From: Liriodendron chinense
Lineage: Eukaryota > Streptophyta > Magnoliopsida > Magnoliales > Magnoliaceae
Reading direction: 5' to 3'
NCBI GenBank assembly: GCA_003013855.2
Contig: ML058586.1
Span: 4,020,196 to 4,084,195 of the forward strand
DNA length: 64,000 bases
Position numbers and translations under genes: made by a program. Within the stretch, counting starts at the first letter, position 1. Every line of letters starts with the position of its first letter. Shown here piece by piece: positions 24,501-36,491 of this stretch. Under the pieces are notes generated by a model that was given only the letters and a program-made list of their open reading frames with translations, searched no databases and had not been told where the DNA came from.

Positions 24501-25552
24501 ATGCACTCGATCCATGTGAAGTGCAATAAAGGGCTCGGATCTGTCTAGACGAGGGATTCTACAGTTGCTATGAAGGGTTGGGATGACAAAAAACAAACGC
24601 ACGTGGATTGCCAGCTTGGCAGCTTCTGTTTTTGGAAAGGCAAAGTGAAAACGTGAATTTGGCCGAAGATTTGATTGTATCAGTGGCCCCCACCAGAGGA
24701 GGCTAACATGTTTTTATAGAGCTCCATCACCTCTACAATAAAGACGGTTTGGATTGCCCCAAGATGGCCCACAACAATCGCAGTTTGACAAACATAAGGC
24801 TGCTGGAAACATAATACCGATTTCAACAGGCCATCTTTGGCTACGATTTGTGCACGTCACTCAGCCCAGAAACTTTGCCACTCACTTAGGTTTTGGATTA
24901 TCCTATTTTGCGAACTAGATGGACGGTCTGGATTAACCAGAATGATGCTCCAGGTGGGCCACGTGGGGACTTAAAACGGGTAGCGTCAGCACACCTATCC
25001 CAAGCCCGTTCGGCAGGAATTTCCGAAAGAGAGAGAGAGTAGTTCCCTCTTTGGAAGGAAATCGGGTCAGCACCTGTTGACCACTTTTGGTCGTACGGTG
25101 CACGACGGGTGCACACCCACTATGTGCACATGCAACGTGTGTGGGGACCCACAATGATGTTTTTATAAAATCCATTCCAACTTTCTGATTCAACACATGA
25201 TGTTAGGCCGTACTTCAAGAGAGAGACATATCCAAAGCTTAGGTGGGCCGTGTATTATGATTTAACTAATAATAAATGGTATTTCATACAACCCACTGGT
25301 TGGATTATCTCCAAATTAATTTTGGACGGCTAAAACTCCAAGAGGCTTAACATGGCCTCCGGCTCTAGGTGTAATGCTAATCACAGTTACATATTCTTCT
25401 ATAATAGTCCAAATACAAATTTACGGTTATTATTATCATTATTTTGATTAAGATTGTAGTGGCCAAATGTACACACGCACGCGCACATATTTATGTGATC
25501 AAGCTACAGTTTCCATAGTAACACCCGAGTACTAAATGTACGGGGTGTTACA
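21589..25552 (-). repeat. Family N 3' LTR, full length
   Basis: 3964 bp. It contains a doubled motif near 22185-22280 (CCGACAGTAAcaTGGCTCGTCACC twice with variation), seen again at 27800 and inverted at 47020-47110. A TATA-like 'ctataaataagaag' (minus strand, about 24492-24505) with CCCTAG leader sequence downstream may be the element promoter. The open frame on the + strand at 24121-24408 is antisense to that leader. Confidence 0.8.
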
Positions 25553-27211
25553 ATCTACCCCCCTTAAAACGAATTTCGTCCCTGAAATTCTAAACTTCTA
25601 AATGAATGTAAACAAGAATGATTACTCCATCCACTTAAAATTTCCATTCTTTTCTTAGTGAAGTAAACTTGTGTGCTCAAGTGTGTCCATATGCATCTAG
25701 TTATCCAAATGAACTAAGTTATAACAAGCTTATATAAACTTAAATAAGAATAACCTATTTTTCTTAGTCATTCACAATTTTCCTTTTGAAGTAGCTTTGT
25801 AAGTACGAGGGTACACCACTAGTTACCTAAATTGGAGTTGCAACAACCTACCCCCCTTAAAGAAATCTCGCCCCCGGGATTTTTCTCTACCACCATACAT
25901 ATGAATGATAACATTCAAAATTCTAAGTGTCATTGATTTAATCATGGTAGTTAAACATGAGTGCAAGTGTGAGCATTAAATTATACTAACTCCAAATATT
26001 ATAATCTCTACCCCCCTTAAAATTTTAGTGTTTGGCAACACGAAAAAAACGATTGTAGTAGGTCTGAGCTCGATACTTTGATCTCCAACTTAAAGCTGGG
26101 CGTGAACAGAGACAACTCGTTTAACTCAACTCGAATTAAATCGACTTGGCTCGACTCAAGTCCAGCTCTACATTTGCCTGGCTAAGATGGTGAGTTCATT
26201 AACATCATTTCTTAATCCTAGTGAAATCGGTCTTCTGCTTGATCAAGGCATTGAGTCCATTGGACATCGCCAGGATTTAGAAATTGAATCAGATCATGCA
26301 TACATTACTTAAATATAAATCCGTAAATCCGTGGTTTTAATTATTTTAGGTCCTTGAAAAATATCATGTGATTTTTTATTTATTTATTTATTTTTTAAAG
26401 CATACTATAAATCTAAGAGGAATAGGTACCAATTGACCCAACCTCGGTTTAATCTAAGCTCAAGTGTAGTTAATTATTCAAAGAATAAAGTAATCAAAAT
26501 TTTACATTCTAACCATTATTCACATTTTTTTTTTTTTTTTACAATTAAACCTAGTTCATGAAATATATGCACAATTGTTAATCTTTATTAAACTTAGGTT
26601 AAGTGAAATTAATTATGCATGTGATGAAAGTGACTACCTTTGAATTTGCAACTAGCATTCCTAACTACTTGATGACCTCACTACAAAACATTGAGAAATA
26701 AACTTCTACATTTAATTAAGATTTTTCTTTGCTAAAACTAGGTTTCACTCCTGGGACCTGTGGGATATGGGTCCATAGTCATGCTACCCTAGTTGCATCC
26801 ATTTGCAGAAAGTCATGACCATTGTCAATTGTAATTAGGGAAATTTTGAGAAAATTCAAATTCTTTTTTGTTTTTATTTTTTTATTTTTTTTATTTTAGG
26901 GAAGCAAGTTCAAAGCATTTTCTTGTTTACTCTTATGTACATCATGGTGGGAATTTTCCTCCCACGGTACCTAAGTACAGTTTCTAAATTCGAATGGCTA
27001 TCCTAACATTTTTCAGAGGCCTAAATGTGGGTCTCTAATTCATAATCCTCCCTGAGTCTAAGGGGAGATTTACCTGAGTTGAAGTTTCTAGTTTCCATCA
27101 ACCTAAATTTAAGTTTCTAATCTCAACATCATAACTTGAGACATTTGATTTGTATAAGTTCCTCCTCACACCAGGTTTTATTTATCAAAATTTCTATCTC
27201 TGATATCATCT
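25553..27211 (-). other. Non-coding interior of family N element, with three polypurine-like tracts
   Basis: No sustained gag or pol frame on either strand. The complement of a polypurine tract ('accccccttaaa') occurs three times, near 25557, 25852 and 26010. The middle one is followed by 'tctcgcccccgggattt', which resembles the end of a Tekay-type pol. This suggests remnants of more than one 3' end. Confidence 0.65.
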
Positions 27212-28811
27212 TAGTAACTGCCCTCGGTTTTCATTACTCGGGTGTTGAGCCCAAGTTCTGAAAATTCGAGTGTAAACATTCAAAGATTCACATATAATTT
27301 TTCTTTTAAATTTAAAATGCAATGGAAGCAAATCAAGACATGTAATGTCCAATATAAATCAAACTGTACAAGTGGCGCCCATAGAGCTTATACAAATCAA
27401 TTGTCTCATATTACATTAATTAAAAAGGAAACCAAAAGAAAGAAACACTGCACGTAGACTTGAGTCGCACCACTTTTCAACTTCTCATCCAAAGATACCT
27501 GCATCAACTGTTATGGTTCGATAGAGTTAAAACGCTATCATAGTGAGGTAAAAACCCTCCAAAATTACCAGGCATGATAACAGTTAAGTAAAGACTAACT
27601 AAAGATAATATATTGCACAATAAGCAATTTATACAATTTCAAAAGAAGTGACATTTAAAACAATTAAATGTAACAATTTACTCATATTATAAATACCAAC
27701 AAATTATAACATTCAATCAATACATTTCAACTTTAATCTCGTTTACATGAATGTGTGCATGCACATGTTCTTCAGCCTGGGGATGTACATCCAGCTGGCG
27801 AATTTCAAACCGACAGTAACATGGCTCGTCACCAATGTTACCCGCAATGCAATGCATATCAAACCGACAGTAATGTGGCTCGTCACCAACATTACCCATA
27901 AATGCCATGTATGTATGATTAACCAGCTTTTATTAGTTCAATCTACAAAACAAGCAATTAAAAGCTCATAGTCACTATGGGGGGTGTGTAACCAAGCATA
28001 GGCCGACGGCTCGGGCATAGCATCCCATAACACCATCTCCGGCCCATGAGACGTTCAACAAAATATCCTATTGTACAATTTTATGACTCTCTACAATTAG
28101 ACAATTAACGTTACTATTTTGTGTGTTCAAAAGTTTCCACACTTAGGTTTTTGATTATCCTATTCTGCGAACTAGATGGACGGTCTGGATAAACCAGAAT
28201 GATGCTCCAGGTGGGCCACATGGGGACTCAAAACGGGCAGCGTCAACACACCTATCCCAAGCCTGTTCGGCAGGAACTTTTCGAAAGAGAGAGAGAGAGT
28301 AGTTCTCTCTTTGGAAGGAAATTGGGTCAGCACCTGCTGACCACTTTTGGTCGTATGGTGCACGACGGGTGCACACCCACTATGTGCACATGCAACGTGT
28401 GTGGGGCCCACAATGATGTTTTTATAAAATCCCTTCCAACTTTCTGATTCAACACATGATGTTAGGCCGTACTTCAAGAGAGAGACATATCCAAAGCTTA
28501 GGTGGGCCGTGCATTATGATTTAACTAATAATAAATGGTATTTCATACAACCCATTGGTTGAATTATCTCCAAATTAATTTTGGACGGCTAAAACTCCAA
28601 GAGGCTTAACATGGCCTCCGGCTCTAGGTGTAATGCTAATCACAGTTACATATTCTTCTATAATAATCCAAATACAAATTTACGGTTATTATTATCATTA
28701 TTTTGATTAAGATTGTAGTGGCCAAATGTACACACACACGCGCACATATTTATGTGATCAAGCTACAGTTTTCGTAGTAACACCCGAGTACCAAATGTAC
28801 GGGGTGATACA
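27212..28811 (-). repeat. Family N 5' LTR with 2.36-kb internal deletion
   Basis: Collinear with 21589-22520 and then 24885-25552 of the partner LTR, with a clean junction at the short shared 'cca'. The outer end is slightly decayed ('tagtaactgccctcgg'). Confidence 0.8.
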
Positions 28812-30415
28812 ACAAATTGAGGGTCTATGGCTGTTTGATAGGGTTTTAGCGCAAGAGGAGGTTCTAGAGAATTTCTACACAAAGTGGGAGAAACTTCCAC
28901 TTTTGAGGTGATTCTCTACGTTAATTAGCTAGAAAGGATCCTTAGGATCCTCTAGAAGCTTTTCTAAGTTCCCATGCGAAGAGGTTTTCTGGATTGCAAA
29001 ATCCAAGTTTCTAACGGTTGGAAGGGAAGAGGAGATCGGGTTGGATTCGCAATGGAATGAGATGAAATTTGGTAAGATGGGATTTTGAGGGACTAGAAAA
29101 AAGATTGACGTCTTGGATTATCGAAAAAGGGTCCACATGTGGGAGGTTTGGATGACCAGCAATGCTGCCCATGGGTGGTTTCTCGTTTGTGAGTAAGACG
29201 CATAGTCAAACTTGCGTTTGACCGCACGGTTTGGTTGTGCGTCATGCATACAAGGCCCACCATGATGTTTATATAAAATCCACTTCGTCCAGCATGTTTA
29301 CGAGGTAAAATAACGTGTTGACACTAAAAATGAACTGGAAATGAGGTTGGGTGGCCCACTTATGATCAGATTTCTGATTTATATATTTGTAGGATGATTG
29401 GAGGGCTGAAATTCGACGTGTACGATTAAAATATGCCCAAACGCTTATATCTAGGGTATTGCATCTTAATGAACGTTAAAAGCTAACGTACTTAAAAACG
29501 ACATGTTAACTTAACTTTAACTAATGGCATTTTTGTAATTTTCGCAAATCTTCGGGTTTAACAAAATCTAACTCTTCTACATTGTTAATGAGGTCATTCT
29601 AAGAACTTTAATAAAGGGTACTCCATCTGATCTCCTACGGATGTCCTGTTATTCGAATTTCAATATTAACGGTCGATATTTAATATAAAAAATTAAAATA
29701 AATTTCAGAAAATTTTAAAATAACTATGATAAATCTGGGGCATTACAAAACAACTCATCAAGCAGCTGCTCCTTTGGATGGCTGGTCATCTGGATGTTTT
29801 TTAATTAATAATTTTCTTATATAGTAAAAAAAAGGCTGATGGTAGGGATTCCTTTAATGTTTCTTGTCCATAGCAGATACCTGTAATGACCTAATTTGGA
29901 TAGATTAGATTAGGTTATGGAACGCCTGGCAGAGCTACGGCCACACAAAGTAGGTTTGAAAGTTGTTCTCATGAAATCGTTGTGATTATCCTGTCACCAA
30001 GCAATCCATGTCTGTTGGTGACACCACCACATGACATCTTCTCAATGTACCTGCCTACTTTTCATCTGCTTGGATTTCTAATGTCTTTTGTCTCCTCATG
30101 TGAGTAACATGTGAGCACGTGTCAAAGTCAAAGACTCGACATAAGGAGAGCTGCTTGGATCATGGTGGTATTTGTTTTTTTTTTTCCCCTTCATTCAGGC
30201 TTATGTGACCTTATCAACACATTGAATGGTAAATAAACACTATGGAGACATTAAGGTGCAACTTAAATTAATGAGCCACTTTTGTTTCTTGTTTTTTTAC
30301 TTAGTTTAATTAATTTTCTTTTGTGGTTTTACTTTGGTTAAATCAAAGTGTGCAAGTGTTTTTCTGCAACAATGTGGTACCAGGGTGAGGTGGGGCTCGA
30401 CTTAGTGAGACTAAG

Positions 30416-30995
30416 TGGTGGGGGCGAAATGCGGTGAAATTGAGTAATGTTTCTCTCACAGGGATAAATAATCCAAATCTCGGATCTATAGGGACTCCTC
30501 AACCTGTCTTCGTCGAATCCACGACGGGATATCTCGAATCCCATGAGACATTCTCTTCGAATCCATGAAGAACGACTCGAATCCACGAGCGAAACAAGAG
30601 AAAACTTTAAATTTTATTCAAAATATATCAATAATGCTTTAAAACGAAAATTAAATAAGTACTTATAGGAAACTAAATCCTACAAACACAACCTAGGTGT
30701 CCTAATTGTAAAAGGAAAGCAAATGAATCAAAACGGAATAAAAAAGTCCGAATAAGAAGTATTTTCGCGCACTCTGTGCAGTGGCCGGCCGGCCGGACAT
30801 AGTCCAGACGGTCTAGAGAGTTTTCACTCTCTAGATTGTGAAATCTGGCCGGCTGAAGTATCCGACAGATCATCCGGCTGGTCAAATGGGCTTATGTCTT
30901 GGGATTTTTGGATTTCCCAAACCCCTCTTGCCAGTTCAAGTGGGCCCCTTCTAGTCTTCTTTCCATTATGACCGGGAGGAGGACTCACTACATCA
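30416..30995 (-). repeat. Family G 3' LTR (copy 2)
   Basis: 580 bp. GC-rich inserts use a CCGGCCGG motif: 'ggccggccggccgg', 'tctggccggctg', 'catccggctggtc'. Differences from the partner LTR (a longer CCGG insert and a 'tggatccttct' insertion on the right) show the insertion is not very recent. Confidence 0.85.
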
Positions 30996-31039
30996 GTCGC
31001 CCTCTCTTGAAACAAACTCGACCTCGAGTTTCGCTTGTC

Positions 31040-32813
31040 TTTGCGAGGTCTTGGAGTTTTATGGATGGCTCAAGACAAAAAGAGATTGTCCACCTCCTTT
31101 GGTTACTTGGCAGTTTTCACGTGGCATCGCTGGGGTGAGGATGATCTTCCATCCATCCTTGATGAAGGTGGTGGTGTTATCACGATCTTTGTGTACGACA
31201 TTCCGATCATATTGCCATGGGAGTCAGAATATAATGTGACATTCATCCATGTCGACGACATCGCATAGAACTCCGTCCTTGTAGGATTTGTCAATCGAAA
31301 GTGAGACGAGACATTGTTCCTTGACCACCATCGTAATGCCTTTTTTAATCCAGCCAATCGCATAGGGCGAGGGATGCGGTGTGGTTTTGAGTTTCAGTTT
31401 CTTGACCATGGCCTAGGATATTATGTTCTCACAACTACCACCATCGATGATGACGGTACAAACCTTTCCTTCCACGATGCAACTAATGCGGAAAAGACGA
31501 TGTCGCTAGGGATTAGACCGTTCAACAAGTGTGGGTGGATGCCGCTGTACGACCAATGATACACCCTGATCTCCTGAGATCCAATCAGTTCCTTCTTCAT
31601 CTTCATTAACTTGTTCAGCATCAATATTAATTTCTGGTTCAGCTGGTGCATCCTTTGTGGAGACGACCACATTAGCCGTGGGCCATTGAGGTCACGTGTT
31701 GGATAGGTGGCCTGGCTGTCCACATCTATAGCAATGGTCGGGCCTAGGTCGACTGTACGGATTTGGAATCTTACTTGGGTTAGGCACAGTGGCTGAACGT
31801 TGGGACCTTGTTGGGCCACTACCTGGCATGGCTTGGCGACCAACATAGGGCTGAACATGTTCAACAACGGGTTCCTTTCCCTTGGATGTAGATGAATTTT
31901 GTGTGGGGTCCATTATAGGGGCATGAATCAAGGAATAAGAATGCACATGTGCCTTATGGAGTTGGGTCTCTGCATGGATAGCTCACTCCACAGCTTCTGC
32001 CACTGTCCAGACCGGCATCAATTGTACTCGGCCCTGTATTGTGGGTTGGAGGCCGCCAACGAATCTCGCAGTTTATTGGGCATTGGTTTCTGAGAGATCG
32101 TTTTGTGTAGCCAACCTACTGAATTCTGCCGCGTAGTCTTCGATGGTCCGATTGCCCTGATGGCAATTGCAGTACTTCTGGAATAGGACCTGCTCGTAGT
32201 CACGGGGTAGGAAGCGCGATCAAAGGAGTTGTCGCATCTGAGGCCATGACTGGATGGGCAACTTGTTTTGTCGGGTACGAGAGAGTTGTAATTGCTCCCA
32301 CCATGCCGAAGCACCCGACTTCAACTTGTACGCAACAAGTTTAACCTTCCGATCTTCCGAAACTTTCATATAATAAAAAACCTCTCCACTTCTGCTAGCC
32401 AATCTAAAAATTCCTCTATTCTAAGCAAGCCATTAAACGTGGGAAGTTCTTCTTTACCTCTATAGTTGTATTCATGTCGATCTCCAAGTTCATTACCATG
32501 CGCTTGAGGCCGGGCAAGGATGTTTTCTACGTCGTCGTCGCTACCATCCGAATTTGCATGATCTCGTTGTTGATTTGCTGTCGGGAGGGCCAGACGGATT
32601 GCTGGAATGTTCCGAACCTCCATCGCAGGGTGGTTAAGCACCCATCGGAACTTGTTGTTGGGCTAAAGCAGTAGCGACTCGATTGAGAGACTCTTGTACT
32701 CCTTGCATCGATGTCTCCACCGATCTCTGGAGGAGTTCCATCCTCTCTACCAAGTATTGGATCCCCTGATCAACATCAGCGGGATTGTTACCATGATTTT
32801 CGTTAGATGCCAT
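31040..32813 (-). pseudogene. Gag-protease coding remnant of family G element
   Basis: Read right to left, gag starts at 32813 (MASNENHGNN) with a coiled-coil-like stretch (YLVERMELLQRSVETSM). It continues with the typical gag core (LDWLAEVERFF, GASAWWEQLQL), a CCHC zinc knuckle (CYRCGQPGH, near 31715) and a retropepsin active site (IIDGGS, near 31450; compare IIDSGS). Protease continues with YKDGVLCDVVDMDECHI. Frames change several times and in-frame stops occur, so it is inactive. Nothing follows protease before the polypurine tract. Confidence 0.85.
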
Positions 32814-32845
32814 CACCGAGGAAGAACCTCTCTCTGATAACAACA

Positions 32846-33448
32846 TGGTGGGGGCGGAATGCAGGTGAGATTGAGCAACATCTCTCTCACGGGGATAAAT
32901 AATCCGAGTCTCGAATCTACAGGGACTCCTCAACCTGTCTTCGGCGAATCCACTACGGGATATTTCGAATCCACGAGATCTTCTCTTCGAATCCATGAAG
33001 AACAACTCGAATCCACAAACAAAACAAGAGAAAACTCTAAATTTTATTCAAAATATATCAATAATGCTTTAAAACAAAAATTAAATAAGTACTTATAGGA
33101 AATAAACTAAAAAAAAAACGCAACCTAGGTGTCATAATTGCAAAATGAAAGCAAACGAATCAAAACGGAATAAAAAAACATCAGAATAAGAAGTATTTTC
33201 GCGCACTCCGCGCAGTGGCTGGCCGGTCGTTCAGGGGCCTCCGGCCGGCTGGACATAGTCCAGACGGTCCAGAGAGTTTTTGCTCTCTGGATTGTGAAAT
33301 CCGGTTGGTCAGCTGGCTGGTCGAATGAGCTTAAGTCTCGGGATTTTCTGGTTTCCCAAACCCCTCTTGCCAGTTCAAGTGGGCCCACTTTTGGATCCTT
33401 CTTCTAGTCTTCTTTCCATCATGATCGGGAGGAGGACTCACTACATCA
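32846..33448 (-). repeat. Family G 5' LTR (copy 2)
   Basis: 603 bp, borders the primer-binding site. Inserts: 'ggctggccggtcgttcagg', 'cctccggccggctgg', 'aatccggttggtcagctgg'. Confidence 0.85.
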
Positions 33449-33561
33449 CTAAGGACCTGATATATATGGCTATGGGTACCACTCGATCTGATACGAACAC
33501 AACTTGATTGCCCAACAAATATGGAAAGGTCGTTGATAGCTCACCATGGTGGTGGGCTTTT

Positions 33562-33795
33562 TCTCTTTTCTTTGAGCATGACCCTAGCCTGAACCCGAAC
33601 ATAACCCGACCCGACCAAAAGCACCCAAGAGGTGCTGCTGGTATGTCTCAAACCTGAGACCTGCTGGTTGACAAATAGGGGGACTCAACCAGCTGGGCTA
33701 ACAATCTGTGTTTTTACTTTTCTAATTTGAGACCCATTAGTTGACAAACAGGGACTCAGTCAGCTGGTGTGTCTTGAACCTTAGACCTGCTGGTT
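33562..33795 (-). mobile_element. Minus-strand SINE in unit 2
   Basis: Same insertion as 16002-16265, inherited through the triplication: left flank 'ccatggtggtgggcttttt', right flank 'ggtggtggacttttag'. It has the same alpha-beta-partial alpha head arrangement as unit 1, with the last copy shortened. Confidence 0.8.
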
Positions 33796-34511
33796 GGTGG
33801 TGGACTTTTAGTTCTTTCTAGCTCCCTTTTTTTTTCTCTTAATGTAATTTTTAGAGCTTTAGGTCTCCTTGATTGCTAATAAGATATTATTTCTTACCTT
33901 GAAAAACACAATTATGAAAAGTTGCTAACAAAAAGCATCTATCACTTTTAGTGAGAATAAAAACACCCACAAAGACTTAAATAAGCAACGCGACACTCTT
34001 TCTCTATCATTCAAGTGGCATGTGAATCCCGAATATCCAATTAGATAATCCTAGCATTGGAAAGATACGGTCATCCCATAGTCATCAACGGTGAGCTGAT
34101 AATGTACAAGATTGTGTAAAACATGGGCTTGTGACGTATGGTCATCTGAATAAGGGTGGGAAACATGGGCACCTGACGTATGGGGCATCCGAGCAAGGGT
34201 CTGTCTTGTACTTTATTTTTTCATGGTTGAGCTTTTTCTGGTGCTTCCATCTCACGGATGAACAAAGCTTATTTCTCGGGCTTCCATCTCAGGCCTTACA
34301 AGTGGGACACTATACATGTATTCATTTTATTTTATTTTTTTTCAATCCATATCCTCATGTTTCCAGTATTGGAGCCCACATGCTGATTAAATCAGATTTC
34401 TTTTTGGGAAAGTATGTACAAAGTTTGGATAAGGATGGATTAAATCCTGTGCCAGCACATGTGTGCATGTATACAAGCTTTATTGCACATGCGTGAGTTA
34501 GCAAAGCTTTT

Positions 34512-34925
34512 AATTTCTTTCCTCAGTAGTAGGTTCCAAAGTATGCTTTGATAAATCTGAAAGTGAAATCCACACATACGCAAACACATTATGAAAGTGA
34601 AATCCGCGTATTCACATATACACATGCGCACATGCTCACACATACACGCACACAATTTCTTTCCTCATTACTAGGTTCCAAAGCATGCTTTCATAAATCT
34701 GAAAGTGAAATCCGCACGTACACAAACACGTTATGAACGTGAAATCCGTGCATGCACATACACAGATGCCCACATGCCCACGCATACACGCACACAATTC
34801 TTTCCTCATTAGTAGGTTCTAAATCTGAAAGTGAAATCCACACATACACAAACATATTATGAAAGTGAAATCCGCACATGCACATACACACATGCGCACA
34901 TGCTCACGCATACATGCACACATAT
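34512..34925. repeat. Minisatellite, three copies of about 142 bp
   Basis: Copies start at 34512, 34654 and 34796 ('aatttctttcctcat'). Each contains two 'gtgaaatccgc(a/g)' phrases and a run of CACA/CATG-rich sequence ('cacatacacacatgcgcaca'). The third copy has a small internal deletion. It is found only where unit 2 joins unit 3. Confidence 0.9.
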
Positions 34926-35735
34926 TATACGTTGGCTGTTCGGTAGTAATTCACGTACACTGGACATGCCACGTGCAAAACAACTCATCAAGCAGCTGCC
35001 CCTTTGATGGCTGGTCATCTGGATGATTTTTAATTAATAGTTTTCTTACATAGTCAAAAAAAGCTGATGGTAGCGATTCATCTAATATTTCTTGTCCGTA
35101 GTAGATACCTGTAATGGCTAGATTGGATTAGGTTATGGAATGCTGGCAGAGCTACGGCCACACAAAGCAGGTTTGAAAATTGTTCTCACGAAACTGTTGC
35201 GATCATCTAGTCACCAAGCAATCCACGTCTATCGGTGACATCACCACATGACATCTTCACAATGTACCTGCCTACTTTCCATCTGCTTGGATTTCTAGCG
35301 TCTTATATCTCCTCATGTGAGTAACATGTGAGCACGCAACAAAGTCAAAGACTCAACATAGGGAAAGCTAATTGGATCATGCTTATATTTGTTTTTTTCC
35401 CCCTTCATTTAGGCTTATGTGACCTTATCAACATATTGGATGGTAAATAAACACTATGGAGACATTAAGGTGCAACTTAAATTAATGAGCCACTTTTGTT
35501 TCTTGTTTTTTACTTAATTTAATTAATTTTCTTTTGTGGTTTTACTTTGGTTAAATCAAAGTGTGCAAGTGTTTTTCTGCAACAATGTGGTACCAGGGTG
35601 AGGTGGGGCTCGACTTAGTGAGACTAAGGACTTGATCTATATGGCTATGGGTACCACTTGATCCGATACGAACACAACTTGATTGCCCAACAAATATGAA
35701 AAGGTCGTTGATAGCCCTCCATGGTGGTGGGTTTT

Positions 35736-36120
35736 TTTCTTTTCTTTGAACATGACCCGCCCTGAGTCCGAACATAACCCAACCCGCCGAACATGACTCG
35801 GCCCAACCAAAAGCACCCAAGAGGTGTTGCTAGTATGTCTCGAACCATGAGACCTGCTGGTTGACAAATAGGGGGACTCAACTAGCTGGGCTAACAAGTT
35901 GTATTTTTACTTTTCAAACCTAAGACCCGTTGGTTGACAAACAAGGACTCAACCAGCTAGTATGTCTCTTGAACCTGAGACCTGCTGGTTGACAAATAGG
36001 GGAACTCAACTAGCTGGGCTAACAAGTTGTATTTTTACTTTTCGAACCTGAGACCCGTTGGTTGACAAACAAGGACTCAACCAGCTAGTATGTCTCTTGA
36101 ACCTGAGACCTGCTGGTTGA
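35736..36120 (-). mobile_element. Minus-strand SINE with five tRNA-like head repeats
   Basis: Same insertion site as in units 1 and 2 (flanks 'ccatggtggtggg' at 35719 and 36121). Here the alpha-beta head dimer is duplicated, giving alpha-beta-alpha-beta-partial alpha. Equivalent bases lie at 35831, 35958 and 36086, a period of 127-128 bp. A box (complement) 'ccagctgggcta' and B box (complement) 'tctcgaacc' are recognisable in the copy next to the body. Confidence 0.85.
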
Positions 36121-36491
36121 CCATGGTGGTGGGCTTTTACTTCTTTCTTGCCCTGTGTTTTTTCTCTTAATGTAATCTTTAGGGCTTTTGGTCTCCTTAA
36201 TTGGTAATAAGATATTATTTCTTACCTTGAAAAACACAAGTATAGAAAGTTACTAACAAAAGGCATCTGTCACTTTTGGTGAGAATAAAAACACCCCCAA
36301 AGACTTAAATAAGCAACACGGCACTCTCTCTATCATACAAGTGGCATGCGAATCCAGAATATCCAATTAGATAATCCTAGCATTGGAAAGATACGATCAT
36401 CCCATGGTCATCAGCGGTGAGCTGATACTATACAAGAGTGTGTAAAACATGGGGCTTATGACGTATGATCATCTGAATAAGCGTGTGAAAC

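Larger units (their letters stand above)
21589..28811 (-). mobile_element. Family N LTR retrotransposon without coding capacity (LARD-like)
   Basis: 7223 bp flanked by ACAAA (21584-21588, 28812-28816). The left (3') LTR is 21589-25552 (3964 bp, TGTAACGCCCCGG...CGGGGTGTTACA). The right (5') LTR is about 27212-28811 (1600 bp) and matches the left LTR except for a 2.36-kb internal deletion at 'gtttcca|cacttagg'. Orientation is given by a polypurine tract next to the left LTR (complement TTTTAAGGGGGGTAGAT) and a Met-type primer-binding site next to the right LTR (about 27197-27210). The 1.66-kb interior codes for nothing, so it needed enzymes from a relative. Ends and size fit a Tekay/Del-type chromovirus. 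Confidence 0.85.
19581..29747 (-). mobile_element. Family T solo LTR carrying a nested family N element
   Basis: Ends are TGTAACACTTTGAG at the left and 'gggcattaca' at the right. The flanking 5-bp duplication is AAACA (19576-19580, 29748-29752). Subtracting the nested element (21589-28811 and its duplication) leaves 2.94 kb, close to the 3017-bp copy at 48862-51878, to which both ends match in inverse orientation. It is therefore a solo LTR left by LTR-LTR recombination, later hit by another retrotransposon. Confidence 0.85.
30416..33448 (-). mobile_element. 3.03-kb gag-protease-only Ty3/Gypsy element (family G, copy 2)
   Basis: Flanked by CTAAG (30411-30415, 33449-33453). The left (3') LTR is 30416-30995 (580 bp) and the right (5') LTR 32846-33448 (603 bp), both tggtgggg...ctacatca. 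The primer-binding site lies at about 32831-32845 (complement TTGTTATCAGAGA, one base off the usual TGGTATCAGAG). A purine-rich tract borders the left LTR (complement of 31003-30996). The 1.85-kb interior holds only gag and protease, with no RT, RNase H or integrase. A gag-pro-only derivative would depend on a full-length partner. It interrupts unit 2 of the triplication; unit 1 has the empty site. Confidence 0.9.
17977..34277. repeat. Segmental triplication, unit 2, split by two LTR insertions
   Basis: Unit 2 is made of 17977-19580, 29748-30415 and 33454-34277. Removing the 10.17-kb and 3.03-kb insertions and their target duplications leaves about 3.1 kb collinear with unit 1. Unit 1 shows both empty sites: 'acgtgcaaaacaactca' near 15340 and 'gaggctaaggacc' near 15890. 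At about 34277 the alignment breaks and the sequence jumps to unit 3. No gene recognised. Confidence 0.85.

Noticed and set aside
30338..33388. Numerous 60-100-residue frames in both LTRs of the gag-pro element
   Set aside because: They repeat in each LTR because of LTR homology and have no protein features. Only the minus-strand gag and protease frames are real remnants.
34512..34925. CRISPR-like array
   Set aside because: Repeats are 142 bp, imperfect, contiguous and without spacers, in a plant genome.
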